Of a DNA stretch of 64,000 nucleotides, positions 1 through 9,752 are shown piece after piece. Position 1 is the stretch's first letter, and every line of letters starts with the position of its first letter. The position numbers were made by a program, and so were the translations under genes. This DNA comes from Symsagittifera roscoffensis (taxonomy: Eukaryota > Xenacoelomorpha > Acoela > Convolutidae): NCBI RefSeq assembly GCF_963678635.1, contig NC_087063.1, positions 40,438,759 through 40,502,758 of the forward strand. Direction: 5' to 3'. The notes beneath the pieces were generated by a model that was not told where the DNA came from, searched no databases, and saw only the letters and a program-made list of their open reading frames with translations.

Positions 1-1771
1 CTACCGTCTCAATTTTACGGTGAAACGCGACCGTTTTTAGGCGAGGCGTGAATGGGAGCAAAACGCCTACTGATTTAACTTAAGCATTAAGGGCGCAAAT
101 TTCATATCAACAATCGAGTATACTTTAAAAACGCAAGATGAATGCGGTGAAATTAAAAAATAAATCATGAAAAACTGAAAATAAAACAAAAAAGTGTTAT
201 AGCGCCTAAAAACCCAAATATTAATTTTTATTACACAGTTTTTTTTTAAAATCAATTCGCGTGTTACTGCAAAATACAACTGCGGAGTCTGCAGATATAG
301 TATATATTTTTTGTATTTTTCTAACTATTTAGGGATTCAAATCAATGCGTCGAGCTACAACGTAAATTGCATAATAAAACATAAAATTGAGATTCAAAGA
401 GCAAATTTGACCTAATAATGAGATTTTGTTCCGACAGCTGAAAATGGAAAAAAACGTTGTATTCTGGGGTGTTTTAAGTTTTTTCTTTTTTTTTGTTTTC
501 CACGCAAAATCAGGTACCACAAAAAATTATCTGAGTGGATTGAATGATATCATCTTGAAGACCTTTCAGTCGTAATTCAATCCACATAAAGAAAATCGAT
601 CAAGTATAGCGATTGAATAACGTTTGTTGTATATGAAATTTAAAAACTTAAGTCTGAAAAATTTGATTTTAAAAGGAAATTTCATTTAGCTCTTCTATGG
701 CAAAAAAAATAATAATTTTCAAACATATTTTCAGTTTTAGTGCAAAAACTTGGAAAAAAATCTTAAATTTTTCTATTTTAATAATTTATTTTCAAAAACC
801 ATTGAGCTTTTTATGCCTAATTCAATAATTTTTTTACGCATTTGTATAGTTGTATTATTACACGACGTCCAAAAAAAATGACACTAACTTGGAGAAAAAA
901 GATTTTTTTTAAATGTGGTCAAAACTTTCTGTGTTATTTGCAGAGCAACCGGCTACCATGGTTTATTTTTTCCACGTCTTAAAGTAATTCGAGACTTGAA
1001 AAAACATAAGAATAAAATGTTCTCTTAATCGAAAAAATTCTAGAAAAGTTCATAATTTGTTCCAAACTTTTGCTGAAAAATCAACCTAAACAAGCGCATT
1101 TTACTAAATGCGAACTATTTATAGAACGTTGTAGGGCTTTGAAATTTTGCGCCATGTCTAGAATGTATCGAAAGTGTTCAAAAGTTTTATTAAAAAACGA
1201 AAAGAAATAATGAAAATATACAATTCCAAATGGCACTGATTAAGGCGCGGTGGTTTAAAGTTAACATTAAAAATTGAAACAATTTTTCAATCGATTCTTC
1301 GTCTGACTCAAATGAATTGCAAGCTCACGGAACACTTACAAAGAAGGCTTTTTTCGTTTTCTTCACTAGCAAGTTTTCACTAGTAATTTCTGTGTTCTCA
1401 TTGTCCGATTGATACAAAAATTTGCATGCCGATTAATTAGGCTATGACAAACATACTTGGTCTTCACATCTAACCTTGTAAAACCCCTCGTTACACCAGA
1501 AAATTGGTGAATTTATGAGGTGGGTGGGGGGGGGTAAGAAAAGAAGCCACAAAGAGCATAAAGCCCAACTTTCTGCACCAAAGTTTTGATGAAGTTTCTC
1601 GTTTTCCCTGCTCGCGCCTTCACCTGGAGGCCAAAAATGAAAAACAAAATGTATGAGCCAATAAAAGGCTCAGACAGGGTTTCCGATGCATAGCTGGGAA
1701 TCGGGAACCAAAAATCAGGTTTAAAGTTTTTGGGGATTCCCCGAACGTCAAATTTTTGGTCACTTTGTGCA
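1..1771. other. Intergenic DNA, no gene recognised
   Basis: No convincing coding frame is visible on either strand; the short frames are AT-rich noise. The stretch around 430-510 reads, on the minus strand, like a short dispersed repeat also seen near 23950-24030 and 49560-49650 (shared words such as gattttgcgtggaaaa). A G-rich run lies near 1521-1536. The last four bases before the LTR (cttg, 1772-1775) are the target duplication of the retroelement that follows. Confidence 0.6.
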
Positions 1772-1775
1772 CTTG
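1772..1775. repeat. Target-site duplication, left copy (CTTG)
   Basis: The bases cttg precede the left LTR and recur at 20682-20685 directly after the right LTR. Four-base duplications are usual for Ty3/Gypsy integrases. The matching pair shows that both ends belong to a single insertion and that the assembly spans one element. Confidence 0.85.
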
Positions 1776-2185
1776 TGAGTTAGGACTGGGGTGTATAACT
1801 CATAGAGTAATTTCGGATAGGGTACACCGTCTGCTCGTCACGCTATCTTATTTTCGGCCGGATAGATTCGTGCAACTTCTTAGTCTAATACCGATCCTAA
1901 TCTTACTCTTATACTATCTAGTCTCAGGTTGTTTAACTAGTCTCTGCTAGGCTCAATAGATCTAGGGTATACTGGTTTATTGCGGCTGCTGAAGTGCTCG
2001 GGAGAGTCCAACTAATTTCTAAGTTAAATTCAAATCTCTCTGGTGCTGAAATTACAAGTAACTTCAGCACTTACAAATAAGTGGGTTGTTAGTTAGATGG
2101 ATCATGATTGGTTAATATTAAATACTTTACATTGGTAAAACATTTAATTTATCCAATCATAAAATATAGTTTAGATCAGGTTCCA
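1776..2185 (-). repeat. 3' LTR of the large retroelement
   Basis: This copy matches 20272-20681 base for base as far as I can read. On the minus strand it begins TGGAACC and ends CTAACTCA. A candidate polyadenylation word AATAAA (minus strand) lies near 1978-1983, inside the stretch GCCGCAATAAACC. A hairpin at 2043-2070 has arms gtgctgaa and ttcagcac. The short plus-strand open frames across the LTR are not coding. Confidence 0.92.
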
Positions 2186-3798
2186 CCCATCCGGGTTTTA
2201 CAGAGTTTTTTAGAACAGTTCTTCTGTAGTTCAAGGATGGATGATGGACGTTGGTATTTGGCGAACATCATTTTTCTTTTGTTTCCTTTTTGTTAAGGAA
2301 GTTCCAGGGATCTGGAATTGAGGACACAAGACGTTGTGTTCTTCTTGTGACAACGACTGAGTCTCTGCAACAGCATCAATTCTGGTTTCAGAATGGTTGG
2401 CTATGTCAGGTTTTTCTGTTCTTCGGAGAGAACTTCTTTTGTGTTTGATCTAGCTCGGGAATGGCGTGGAGATTGTGCGTGGAGGGGATGCCTGGTTACT
2501 CGGATCTGTACGTATACTTGAACATCGAGGTGGTCATTGGTCTAGTTCAATGAAGTCCTTTTCTGCGAAGTCAAGTCGTACTCTAAATCCTTTGAGTTGT
2601 GATTGTGAGCGGCATATCGATTGTAGTTGGTCATTCTCTCTCGAGTGTAGTGAGGTCGTCTTGTCTTTTGATGTTCGTCCTTGGTGTTGTATTCTGATCT
2701 ATATATTGCATCATGTGATTTTACATTTTATAAAACTTTTATTAGTTTAATATTTTTTAATAATGATTTTAGTTAGTTGTTTTCACAAAAGCTTTTTGTT
2801 TTAGTTCGGTTATTTTGAAGAGTTACTCACCCTTGAGTAGCTCTTATTAAAAATAAAGGTGTGGTCACAAAGCGTGGATGTAGCGCGGTGGGTTAGGCCG
2901 GCTATAGAGCATGCTCAGGACGTCCTTTCCTGGTGGGTTAGGCCAGGTGTGGGAGTATGATTTCATGCGGTTTTTATGAGGAGTCCTGTTATGTGACAAC
3001 ATTTTATGTTGGGTTTGTTGTGGTTTTACTTATGTCTTGTTGGTTATGTACTTTTTCCAAAAAGCAAATTGTTTGTGGTATGGGTTTGTCTTTCGACTTT
3101 TTTGTGTTTTATTATCTCTTTCTAAGACTTTGTAATAGTCTTCAAAAGAATAAATTATCCAGTTTTAAACTGGGTTAATCCGGTTTGGGTACCGTTGGTT
3201 TCCTTTTCTAAGTCATGCTGTTATTTTATGATTTGTGGTATTTAGTAAGCTGCGTTGGTTAGTTTTGTTTAGTATATGATTCCTTTCCAACCGGGTTAAA
3301 GGAAAGTTTGAAACTTGTTATTATATGTTAGAGTTGTTGAGTGTGAAAACTTGAAACTGAAATTCATTATTTTAAACAATTCTTCGTGGGCGAGCTGTGT
3401 GAGTGTGGATAGAATTTCTGTGCGAATGAATGAAAATATCAAAAGGTTAGTACTGCAATTGCATTTTATTAATTTACTGCATAGAATTTGGAAATTTATT
3501 GCTAGTAATGGGGGAATTTTAAGATACAAATTTTCATCATATGTAGATTTACTGCTTTGGGGGAAAATTTTATAAATTAATTTACTGCATTGGTATTATA
3601 TTTATTTAATTGTTGGTGCAAAAGTTAAAAGGGTCTTAAACAGTTTTGAAGAAGTTTGCTATTTTTTATTTTTCTTTTGTGAATTTTTCAGATGATCGAA
3701 GATGAAGGCTAAAAATCTAAAGAAAACATGAATAAAGAATGGTGAGTTTTTTAATATTTTAATTAGTTAGTTATATTCATTTAATTCATACTTACCTG
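2186..3798 (-). other. 3' untranslated region of the retroelement
   Basis: About 1.6 kb separates the stop of the last ORF from the 3' LTR. I see no minus-strand coding frame of note, and the plus-strand frames lie antisense to the element. Two copies of the word gtgggttaggcc occur near 2889 and 2934. The bases next to the LTR read, on the minus strand, as a short purine-rich stretch (GGATGGG), a weak polypurine-tract candidate. A good splice donor starts at its upstream edge (see 3717-3795). Confidence 0.6.
3717..3795 (-). other. Candidate 79-nt intron directly after the last ORF
   Basis: On the minus strand the stop codon of the 597-residue ORF (3801-3799) is followed at once by CAG and then GTAAGTAT, a near-perfect 5' splice site starting at 3795. 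A plausible acceptor (TTTTCTTTAG) ends at 3717. The donor could also splice to a more distant acceptor. I infer splicing from consensus matches only; no transcript evidence is available here. Confidence 0.4.
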
Positions 3799-5592
3799 TT
3801 AGTCGTCGGGGAAAAAACCGTGGGGGAAGATATCGTGAATTAGTTCTGAAGTTGTTAGTAGTTTAGCTAAGATGCGGATGATATTTTTAGTTTGAAGCAG
3901 TGGCCAAAGCAATTGAAGTGCCTTAATAGTGGTTAGTTCTTCAGTGCCTACTGCAAACTCATAAGGTGTGTTTTGGATTAAGTTATATAATTTGTGGTTA
4001 AATTTAGTGTTGTGGATGAATTCTAAAATGGGGATTTCTATAGGCTGTACAAACTCGTGCGGGATAAGGAAGGGTCGGGATTCTTCGGCGTTGAAGGTCT
4101 TGGTGATGGGGCAGAAAATGTACATTTGGGTTATGGGGTCATAGTTACGAAGAATACCATGAAGGTTAGTATCTTTAATACAATATGTGAAATTTAGGAA
4201 ATACGGTGAAGTGTATTTTGAATTGATGAATTGAAAGCGATGGTGTGGTTGTCTAGAGGGTGTGTGGAGGTCAAAGTGATTTTGGATGAAACGATAGTAA
4301 CTGTATGTATGTGTTTGTTTAGTTCGCAACATAATATCGTGTGAGCAGTGTAAATCTCTTTCGTGTGGTGCAAGGAAATGAAAGGTTAGTGAAAAGATTT
4401 GGAAGCGTTCTTTAAAACTTTCGTACGCTTGTGTGCTTGTTAGTGCTTCTGAAATAATGTGATCAAACTTTCGGTCGAAGATGTTTAGTGTAAATACATA
4501 TGGTGTCTTGATGAAAAATTTCTCGGTGATTTGTGGGTTAGCGAAGCGATCGTCGTCTAAGAATTGATCTTGGTTAGCTCTGATGATGTTGTGATCGTAG
4601 TATTCTAGTGTATATTCATTAGCTCTAGGTGCAGTGTGTATTTTTAGTGATTTTTTATATCCTACGTAAGTAAATTGTCTAGCGGTGAGTGGTGTAGTTA
4701 GTCGATATAGCATGTCTTTGTTTCGGTCTATATCGATGGATGTGTTGGTTAAAGGTAAGCAAAGAGGGTTAGTGAAATGATAGTATGAGGTCCAAGAGAG
4801 AGTGGGCATTAAAACGTATTCGTCTACAAAGTTGCGTGTTTCGTTAGCGTCATGAGGGGTGTTTAAGGTGTATTGTGGAAATGAGGGTAAAGTGATAGCT
4901 AAAAATTCTCTAGTGTTAGTATGCTGGGGGTGGTTGATGTATTCACGGGCTGTTCCTGGTTTTGCTGGGAAAGGATGGTTGGGGAACTTTCTTTTAAAAG
5001 TGCGGTAAGCTCTATTAGTGTTGAGTGAGGATTCAGTTGATGTGGATGATGGTGCTAATGATTCAGTATAATTTGAAGAGGGTGTAGGGGGATTGGATGA
5101 ATTTGTAGTGGAGGAGATTTGGTTTATGGTCGGGGTGTTAAGGTGGTAGGGTTGTTGTTGGAGGGTAATAAAATTGTCTAGCTCTGGGGAGATTCGGGGG
5201 GTGTCTGGAGATGATTGGTCAGAATGGTATGAGGAGTAGGTTGGGGTAACTTGGGAAGCATAAGAGGGTGTCGGAGTGATTGGGTCAGGGTTATTGGACA
5301 ATATGGGTTGAAAAGGAGGTTGAGAAAAATTAGAAGGGTTATGAAAATTATTGGATGGAGATGGTTCTGAGTCGGCAAATTCGTCGGGGGTTTCAATATT
5401 CGGGTTATTTAGCTGTGAAATGGAGTATAAAACTGAAATTTGTGAGTTAGTGTCGGAATTCATGCCTGATGTTACATTGCTAGATGGAAAATCGGGTGGC
5501 GGAAAAGCAAAAAGTGGTATTATTGGGATTGAAGAGGTAAGGTTGGTTGGATGGGAATTTGATCGATGGAGTGATCCAAGTTGGCGGCTCAT
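3799..5592 (-). CDS. Unknown 597-residue protein, last ORF of the retroelement
   Basis: I do not recognise this protein. Residues 1 to about 200 are rich in Ser, Thr, Pro and Asn and look disordered. From about residue 210 (after the basic stretch FKRKFPNHPF) it turns into a Tyr/Phe/His-rich, probably folded domain running to the end. There is no signal peptide and no clear membrane span. Its ATG overlaps the stop of the upstream Env-like gene as ATGA (5592-5589), which suggests coupled re-initiation or expression from a spliced RNA. The position 3' of env is where complex retroviruses keep accessory genes; that role is only an analogy. The frame is intact over 597 codons in an element with identical LTRs, so it is likely under selection. 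Confidence 0.75.
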   Translation of the reverse strand: MSRQLGSLHRSNSHPTNLTSSIPIIPLFAFPPPDFPSSNVTSGMNSDTNSQISVLYSISQLNNPNIETPDEFADSEPSPSNNFHNPSNFSQPPFQPILSNNPDPITPTPSYASQVTPTYSSYHSDQSSPDTPRISPELDNFITLQQQPYHLNTPTINQISSTTNSSNPPTPSSNYTESLAPSSTSTESSLNTNRAYRTFKRKFPNHPFPAKPGTAREYINHPQHTNTREFLAITLPSFPQYTLNTPHDANETRNFVDEYVLMPTLSWTSYYHFTNPLCLPLTNTSIDIDRNKDMLYRLTTPLTARQFTYVGYKKSLKIHTAPRANEYTLEYYDHNIIRANQDQFLDDDRFANPQITEKFFIKTPYVFTLNIFDRKFDHIISEALTSTQAYESFKERFQIFSLTFHFLAPHERDLHCSHDIMLRTKQTHTYSYYRFIQNHFDLHTPSRQPHHRFQFINSKYTSPYFLNFTYCIKDTNLHGILRNYDPITQMYIFCPITKTFNAEESRPFLIPHEFVQPIEIPILEFIHNTKFNHKLYNLIQNTPYEFAVGTEELTTIKALQLLWPLLQTKNIIRILAKLLTTSELIHDIFPHGFFPDD

Positions 5593-8207
5593 CGTGGGCT
5601 AAAAAAATTATTATTTTGAGATTGAAAAGCGGTGGTATGTGGTTGTTCAATAATTTGTTCGTAAGTATTATCATCTTGTGATTGATGTGTCATTATATGT
5701 TGGACGGGACTTTGTGATGTGGTGAGTCTAAAGTTTGGATTATGTGTGATTGCTAAATTTCTAAAATTTCGTGGGACTAGGGATAGTGGATGGTTATTTG
5801 GTAGGGGTGGTAATTGTGGTGCCGTTGGCTGTGGGTCGACATTGTTATGTTCTTCGTCGTATGTATTTTGTCGTGTTGTTATTTTTGTGTTATATTCTTT
5901 TATTTGTGCGTCTAAAAGAATTTTGTTTATAGATGTGGAAAAAATTCCAAAAAATCCTGCAAAAAGTATGCGTGCTACGCTTGCTTGTCTGTTTACTTGT
6001 GTGTGTATAGCACATGTATTGTAGATTCCTTTTAAGAGTGAGAAAAGAAATCCAATAAAGTTAAACATTGCGTATAAAATAGTCAATTTTTCTAAGATGT
6101 AGTAGGGCCATCCTAGAAAATCTAGGATCTCATTTTTGAGTGTAACAAAGCTAAAAATGTTAATTGGTGATATATCTTGGGGACGGTATTTTTCGCCGTT
6201 TAGATATATATAATCTTTAATGTCTTTAAAATATCCGCTATAGTCTTGCGTGTAGATATCGGCAAATCCTGCAGTTTCTGCAAGTTTGCGTAAATTTTGG
6301 TCTATTGATTGTCTTTGTATAGTGTCCATTTGTGTTAATAATTCTTGGAATTGTTGTGTTCTAATGTGATGTTGAATATCTGATTTTGAATAGATTCCTA
6401 TTGATTGTAAGTCTATATTTGGGTTTCGAGCAATAGCGCGAATGCTTTCTGGTGAAAATTTTTTGAGTGATTGCATTAATGTGGGATATGGAGTGAGAAG
6501 ATAATATTTGTTTTCATCAGGGTTTAGTTGTACTACATTGTGGCTATTTTCTGATCCACATGGGACTGCGGTATCCCAGAAATAGGTTCTTCGTGAAAGT
6601 GTATCCACGAAATGTACTTTATTCTTATAAAAGATAGGGATCCTTTTATAACATCGTTTATCTTCAAAAACGTATAGTGGTGATACTTTTTTAGTACAAG
6701 TATAAAACCATAAAATGTTTCCTTCGTAGTCTAAAAAATTTGATCTATTTCCTGATAATAAGTATCCTGCGTAGGGTATTTTTAATACTGCTAGTGCAAG
6801 TGATTGTAGTATTTGTGTTCGTTCTAATTCGCATAGTTGATGTAGTGTTTCTAATTCGGAGAGTGACATTTCTTGAAAAATGCGGCTAATTGTATAGTCT
6901 AGTTTCATATCCAAATGAATATCATAGTGGATATTACCAAAATATGTAGTATTCATTAGTGATAATTCTTGTAAGCGTGTGCTTCTGGTGTCAGAAGGTT
7001 TTAGATGTCCACCAGGTTGTCCGTTGCTTTTTTGAAAATTAACTGGTATATAGGATGTTCCTTCGTTTAGAGGATGACCTGTGGCGTATGGGTCGATTTT
7101 TACTTTACCAGTGGTCATGTCGAATCCTTTTTCATATTCAACTAATATTTCAGAGTATTGTGTTCTGTGAAGTGGATTCCTGTATTTACATGCAAGTTCT
7201 GTTTCTTGATATATTTGAAAACGTGTCAATTTATTTTCTATATTGTCTATGTTTCTAAAATCGGAACTTAGTTTGCGTGATGGATGGACTTGTTCATATG
7301 GAATTGATTGTATGAAATATTTTTCGTGAAATTTTATCATACGAGCGTGTATTTTTGCTACTTGAAATGTTGTACATGTGTCTTCGGGGAACCAAACAAT
7401 TGTTGCTTGTGTTCTTGTTGTAGGGTCGCAATATCCTTGATCATTTTTACAAGGTAGTCGGATTCCTTGATAGATCATTGTATTATCAGATAAATCTCGT
7501 GTGAGTTGTATTTTTTCGAGTTGTATTTTCCAATCGAAAAACATTATTTCTTGGTATCCTTTATTTTTCGTGTCTGCTTTGCAGTTTGATGGGTTATTTA
7601 TACCAATGTGTGGTATCCAATGTTTATCGTGTAGGTCATAGGTTAATCGTCCGTGTGCGCCGTTATACGGGTATTTTTCGTCTAGTTTTATATGTCCTTG
7701 GTGTCTTTCAAGTTGTGATTGATGTACAGAGTCTGAAAAAACTTGAAAATTAACTAATTTTCTTTGGGAGTTTTTATTTTGTGTGATGTTTAGTCTAAGT
7801 AATTCATTTTTACAATCGTCGGGATTGAGATGTAAAAGACGTTCTATATTACTTTGGTAGAATGATTCATGGTCAAGTCGGTTTTTGTTTCCGTTCGAGA
7901 CTTGTGAACAATGTACTTTCTTTTCGGAAAATGTTGCTGTGAATTTATAACCTGTAACTGTTGTAGCTCGGGCTTTTGAATAGAGTGTTGCTATTATATC
8001 TGTGGTTTCTATAGCTTGTGGTTCTGTTTCACATTGTGATACCTGATTGATTGCATATTTATGTAGTGTTTTTTGTTCATTTTCTTCGCAATCGTAATGT
8101 GTTACTAATAAATCTTGTGGTCCTGTACGAGGGGAAGGGTTTATGTTTTGATTTGAGGTTATTAGGAAAAGGGTTTGGAGAAAAATTAATAATTTTAGAA
8201 TATACAT
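5589..8207 (-). CDS. Env-like membrane glycoprotein, 872 residues
   Basis: Position downstream of pol and membrane topology indicate an envelope-type surface protein. Residues 1-18 form a hydrophobic signal peptide (MYILKLLIFLQTLFLITSN). A long Cys-containing ectodomain follows, with early cysteines in YDCEE, SQCETE and VHCSQ. A hydrophobic anchor lies at about 707-730 (around LTILYAMFNFIGFLFSLL), with a second hydrophobic patch near 745-760 (RILFAGFFGIFS). A Pro/Gln/Asn-rich tail of about 110 residues follows. The arrangement recalls glycoproteins captured by retroelements from negative-strand RNA viruses, but I cannot assign a fusion-protein class. I see no clear furin-type site. The start overlaps the end of the preceding ATG-less ORF by 13 nt, and the stop overlaps the next start as ATGA. 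The frame is intact. Confidence 0.8.
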   Translation of the reverse strand: MYILKLLIFLQTLFLITSNQNINPSPRTGPQDLLVTHYDCEENEQKTLHKYAINQVSQCETEPQAIETTDIIATLYSKARATTVTGYKFTATFSEKKVHCSQVSNGNKNRLDHESFYQSNIERLLHLNPDDCKNELLRLNITQNKNSQRKLVNFQVFSDSVHQSQLERHQGHIKLDEKYPYNGAHGRLTYDLHDKHWIPHIGINNPSNCKADTKNKGYQEIMFFDWKIQLEKIQLTRDLSDNTMIYQGIRLPCKNDQGYCDPTTRTQATIVWFPEDTCTTFQVAKIHARMIKFHEKYFIQSIPYEQVHPSRKLSSDFRNIDNIENKLTRFQIYQETELACKYRNPLHRTQYSEILVEYEKGFDMTTGKVKIDPYATGHPLNEGTSYIPVNFQKSNGQPGGHLKPSDTRSTRLQELSLMNTTYFGNIHYDIHLDMKLDYTISRIFQEMSLSELETLHQLCELERTQILQSLALAVLKIPYAGYLLSGNRSNFLDYEGNILWFYTCTKKVSPLYVFEDKRCYKRIPIFYKNKVHFVDTLSRRTYFWDTAVPCGSENSHNVVQLNPDENKYYLLTPYPTLMQSLKKFSPESIRAIARNPNIDLQSIGIYSKSDIQHHIRTQQFQELLTQMDTIQRQSIDQNLRKLAETAGFADIYTQDYSGYFKDIKDYIYLNGEKYRPQDISPINIFSFVTLKNEILDFLGWPYYILEKLTILYAMFNFIGFLFSLLKGIYNTCAIHTQVNRQASVARILFAGFFGIFSTSINKILLDAQIKEYNTKITTRQNTYDEEHNNVDPQPTAPQLPPLPNNHPLSLVPRNFRNLAITHNPNFRLTTSQSPVQHIMTHQSQDDNTYEQIIEQPHTTAFQSQNNNFFSPR

Positions 8208-9331
8208 GTGTATGATAATCCTGAGTATGGATTATAAAATGTAATGTAACCAATTGTGTTTTTGGTGTATCTGTCGTATTTGTATATTACTTCAGTAGTT
8301 ATAAACGGTGGTGGTAGTGATTGAGCTGTTATGTTAGGTGGATTTAATGGGTAGGGATGTTGGGTAATATTATTTAACTTAACTGTGATTTCAAACTTTA
8401 ATTGTAAACTGTTTTGTTGGAGTATTTGAATATTGTGATCACGGATATCGTTGTGAATATCTTGGCGATATTGTAATCTATTAAGTGCCCAGTTATGAAG
8501 GCGGTTACTTTCTTGATGTTGTCCAAATAATGGTGGAGGTGCTGTGAATGTATTCCAATCTAATCTTAAAGGAATATTTACAGATGATTGTTCTCGATAT
8601 CTGGCGTCGAGATTATTTGGAAAATTTAAGTTAAAGGGTAGTGGTGAAAATTGACTTATTGATGGTGTTGATGGTAGTGATAATGTTTCTGGTAGTGATG
8701 AGGATGTTGTTGTATCCGTAGAAATATCTATGGGGTCATTGACTAAATTTGGTTCACCTTGTGTGAATGAATTTGTAGTCCAATATGGTAGTCGTGATGT
8801 TAGGTTTGGGGGGTTAAAGGGATTTTCACGTATCTGTTCAGATGTTGGTGTTGAACCTAAGTAGTCTGAAGGTAGACTGGAAGTGCTTCGTTGTGAAAAA
8901 AGTGTAGGAGTTTCTGGTGTGATACCAGTGGTGTTTTCTGGAGTGGTTTGTGTTGGGGATTGAGGTATATCAAAATGAACTCGGGGAGTTTGAAAATTTC
9001 TATTTCGTCGAGGATGTATAATTTGTCTATTTATTTCTGCTGTGTTTTGGTTTTGACTAAGGTTTCGTATTCTACTTAGTTCTTGTGGTAGTGTTGGGTA
9101 AAGATTATATGTTGGTTCACTTAGGGATGCTTGTCGTTGAACTGGTTCTAGTGGTTCAGATAAACGAGCGTGCCGTTCTTCAAAAGTGTATGGATTGTCT
9201 TGAAAAGAAATTCGTGTAGATGTTTGAGGGTTTTGAGTAGTTGAAGGTGGTGTTGGATTATCTTGGGATGATGTCGGTGAAGACTGATTCTGTGACTGTT
9301 GGGTAGCAATTTTTGATGGATTTTTAAATTG
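8195..9331 (-). CDS. ATG-less 378-codon open frame, probably a spliced exon
   Basis: A continuous minus-strand frame runs from just after an in-frame TAA (9334-9332) to TAA at 8197-8195 with no ATG near its start. The product is rich in Pro, Ser, Thr, Asn and Gln up to about residue 230. A more folded-looking part follows, with motifs such as LRLDWNTFTAPPP and LHNWALNRLQYRQDIH, ending YNPYSGLSYTCIF. It overlaps the Env-like start by 13 nt. An open frame this long in AT-rich DNA is unlikely by chance. An AG-ending acceptor candidate (TTGCTACCCAACAG) lies close inside the frame. I infer that translation starts in an upstream exon joined by splicing. A frameshift from the preceding 62-codon ORF does not work, because a stop separates the frames. 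Function unknown. Confidence 0.6.
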   Translation of the reverse strand, partial: QFKNPSKIATQQSQNQSSPTSSQDNPTPPSTTQNPQTSTRISFQDNPYTFEERHARLSEPLEPVQRQASLSEPTYNLYPTLPQELSRIRNLSQNQNTAEINRQIIHPRRNRNFQTPRVHFDIPQSPTQTTPENTTGITPETPTLFSQRSTSSLPSDYLGSTPTSEQIRENPFNPPNLTSRLPYWTTNSFTQGEPNLVNDPIDISTDTTTSSSLPETLSLPSTPSISQFSPLPFNLNFPNNLDARYREQSSVNIPLRLDWNTFTAPPPLFGQHQESNRLHNWALNRLQYRQDIHNDIRDHNIQILQQNSLQLKFEITVKLNNITQHPYPLNPPNITAQSLPPPFITTEVIYKYDRYTKNTIGYITFYNPYSGLSYTCIF

Positions 9332-9336
9332 TTACT

Positions 9337-9525
9337 TTAGTGGGAAGGTTTATGTTTATTATAATATTCTTCTAAAAAAAGAATTAGAAAAATTGTTGCT
9401 AGGGCAAATGTGATGATTGCTTTCTTTATACATTTACATATTGTCAAAATGAGGGATAATAGAAATGTTATGAAAATTACAAACAATAAAAAAATATCAG
9501 TTCTACTGAAAATTGTTCGTATCAT
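9337..9525 (-). CDS. Small hydrophobic protein, 62 residues
   Basis: The protein has two candidate membrane spans, about residues 11-28 (IFLLFVIFITFLLSLIL) and 35-52 (AIITFALATIFLILFLEE), with basic residues between them. Its ATG overlaps the stop of the 76-codon ORF as ATGA (9525-9522). Small double-span proteins next to an env gene resemble viroporin-like accessory proteins, but that is analogy only. AT-rich DNA readily yields hydrophobic frames, so the coding status is uncertain. The tight overlap with its neighbour and the intact element favour it. Confidence 0.45.
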   Translation of the reverse strand: MIRTIFSRTDIFLLFVIFITFLLSLILTICKCIKKAIITFALATIFLILFLEEYYNKHKPSH

Positions 9526-9752
9526 TTAGACAAGTTGTTAAAATCGTACCTGTGGATATATTCAAGGGTTTTGGAAAGTTGGAGGAATAGTTCAATTATT
9601 GTGTAGAAAATTAAAAAAATGTTACAAAAAATTATTATGATTATTAGAAAAGATTCAATGATATCAAAAAGAAATATTATAAAGGCTTGAAGTATTGAAA
9701 AAAAATGTTTAAAATTGATAAATATTTGAGCGACTGTTTGAGAGAAAAGCAT
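9522..9752 (-). CDS. Small hydrophobic protein, 76 residues
   Basis: An ATG-initiated frame encodes a very hydrophobic protein with Ile/Phe-rich stretches at about residues 12-32 and 35-55, then a polar tail ending in NNLSK. It is the first frame after the pol region and overlaps the next ORF as ATGA. I do not recognise a family. Hydrophobic frames occur by chance in T-rich DNA, so only the arrangement with its neighbour supports it. Confidence 0.4.
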   Translation of the reverse strand: MLFSQTVAQIFINFKHFFSILQAFIIFLFDIIESFLIIIIIFCNIFLIFYTIIELFLQLSKTLEYIHRYDFNNLSK

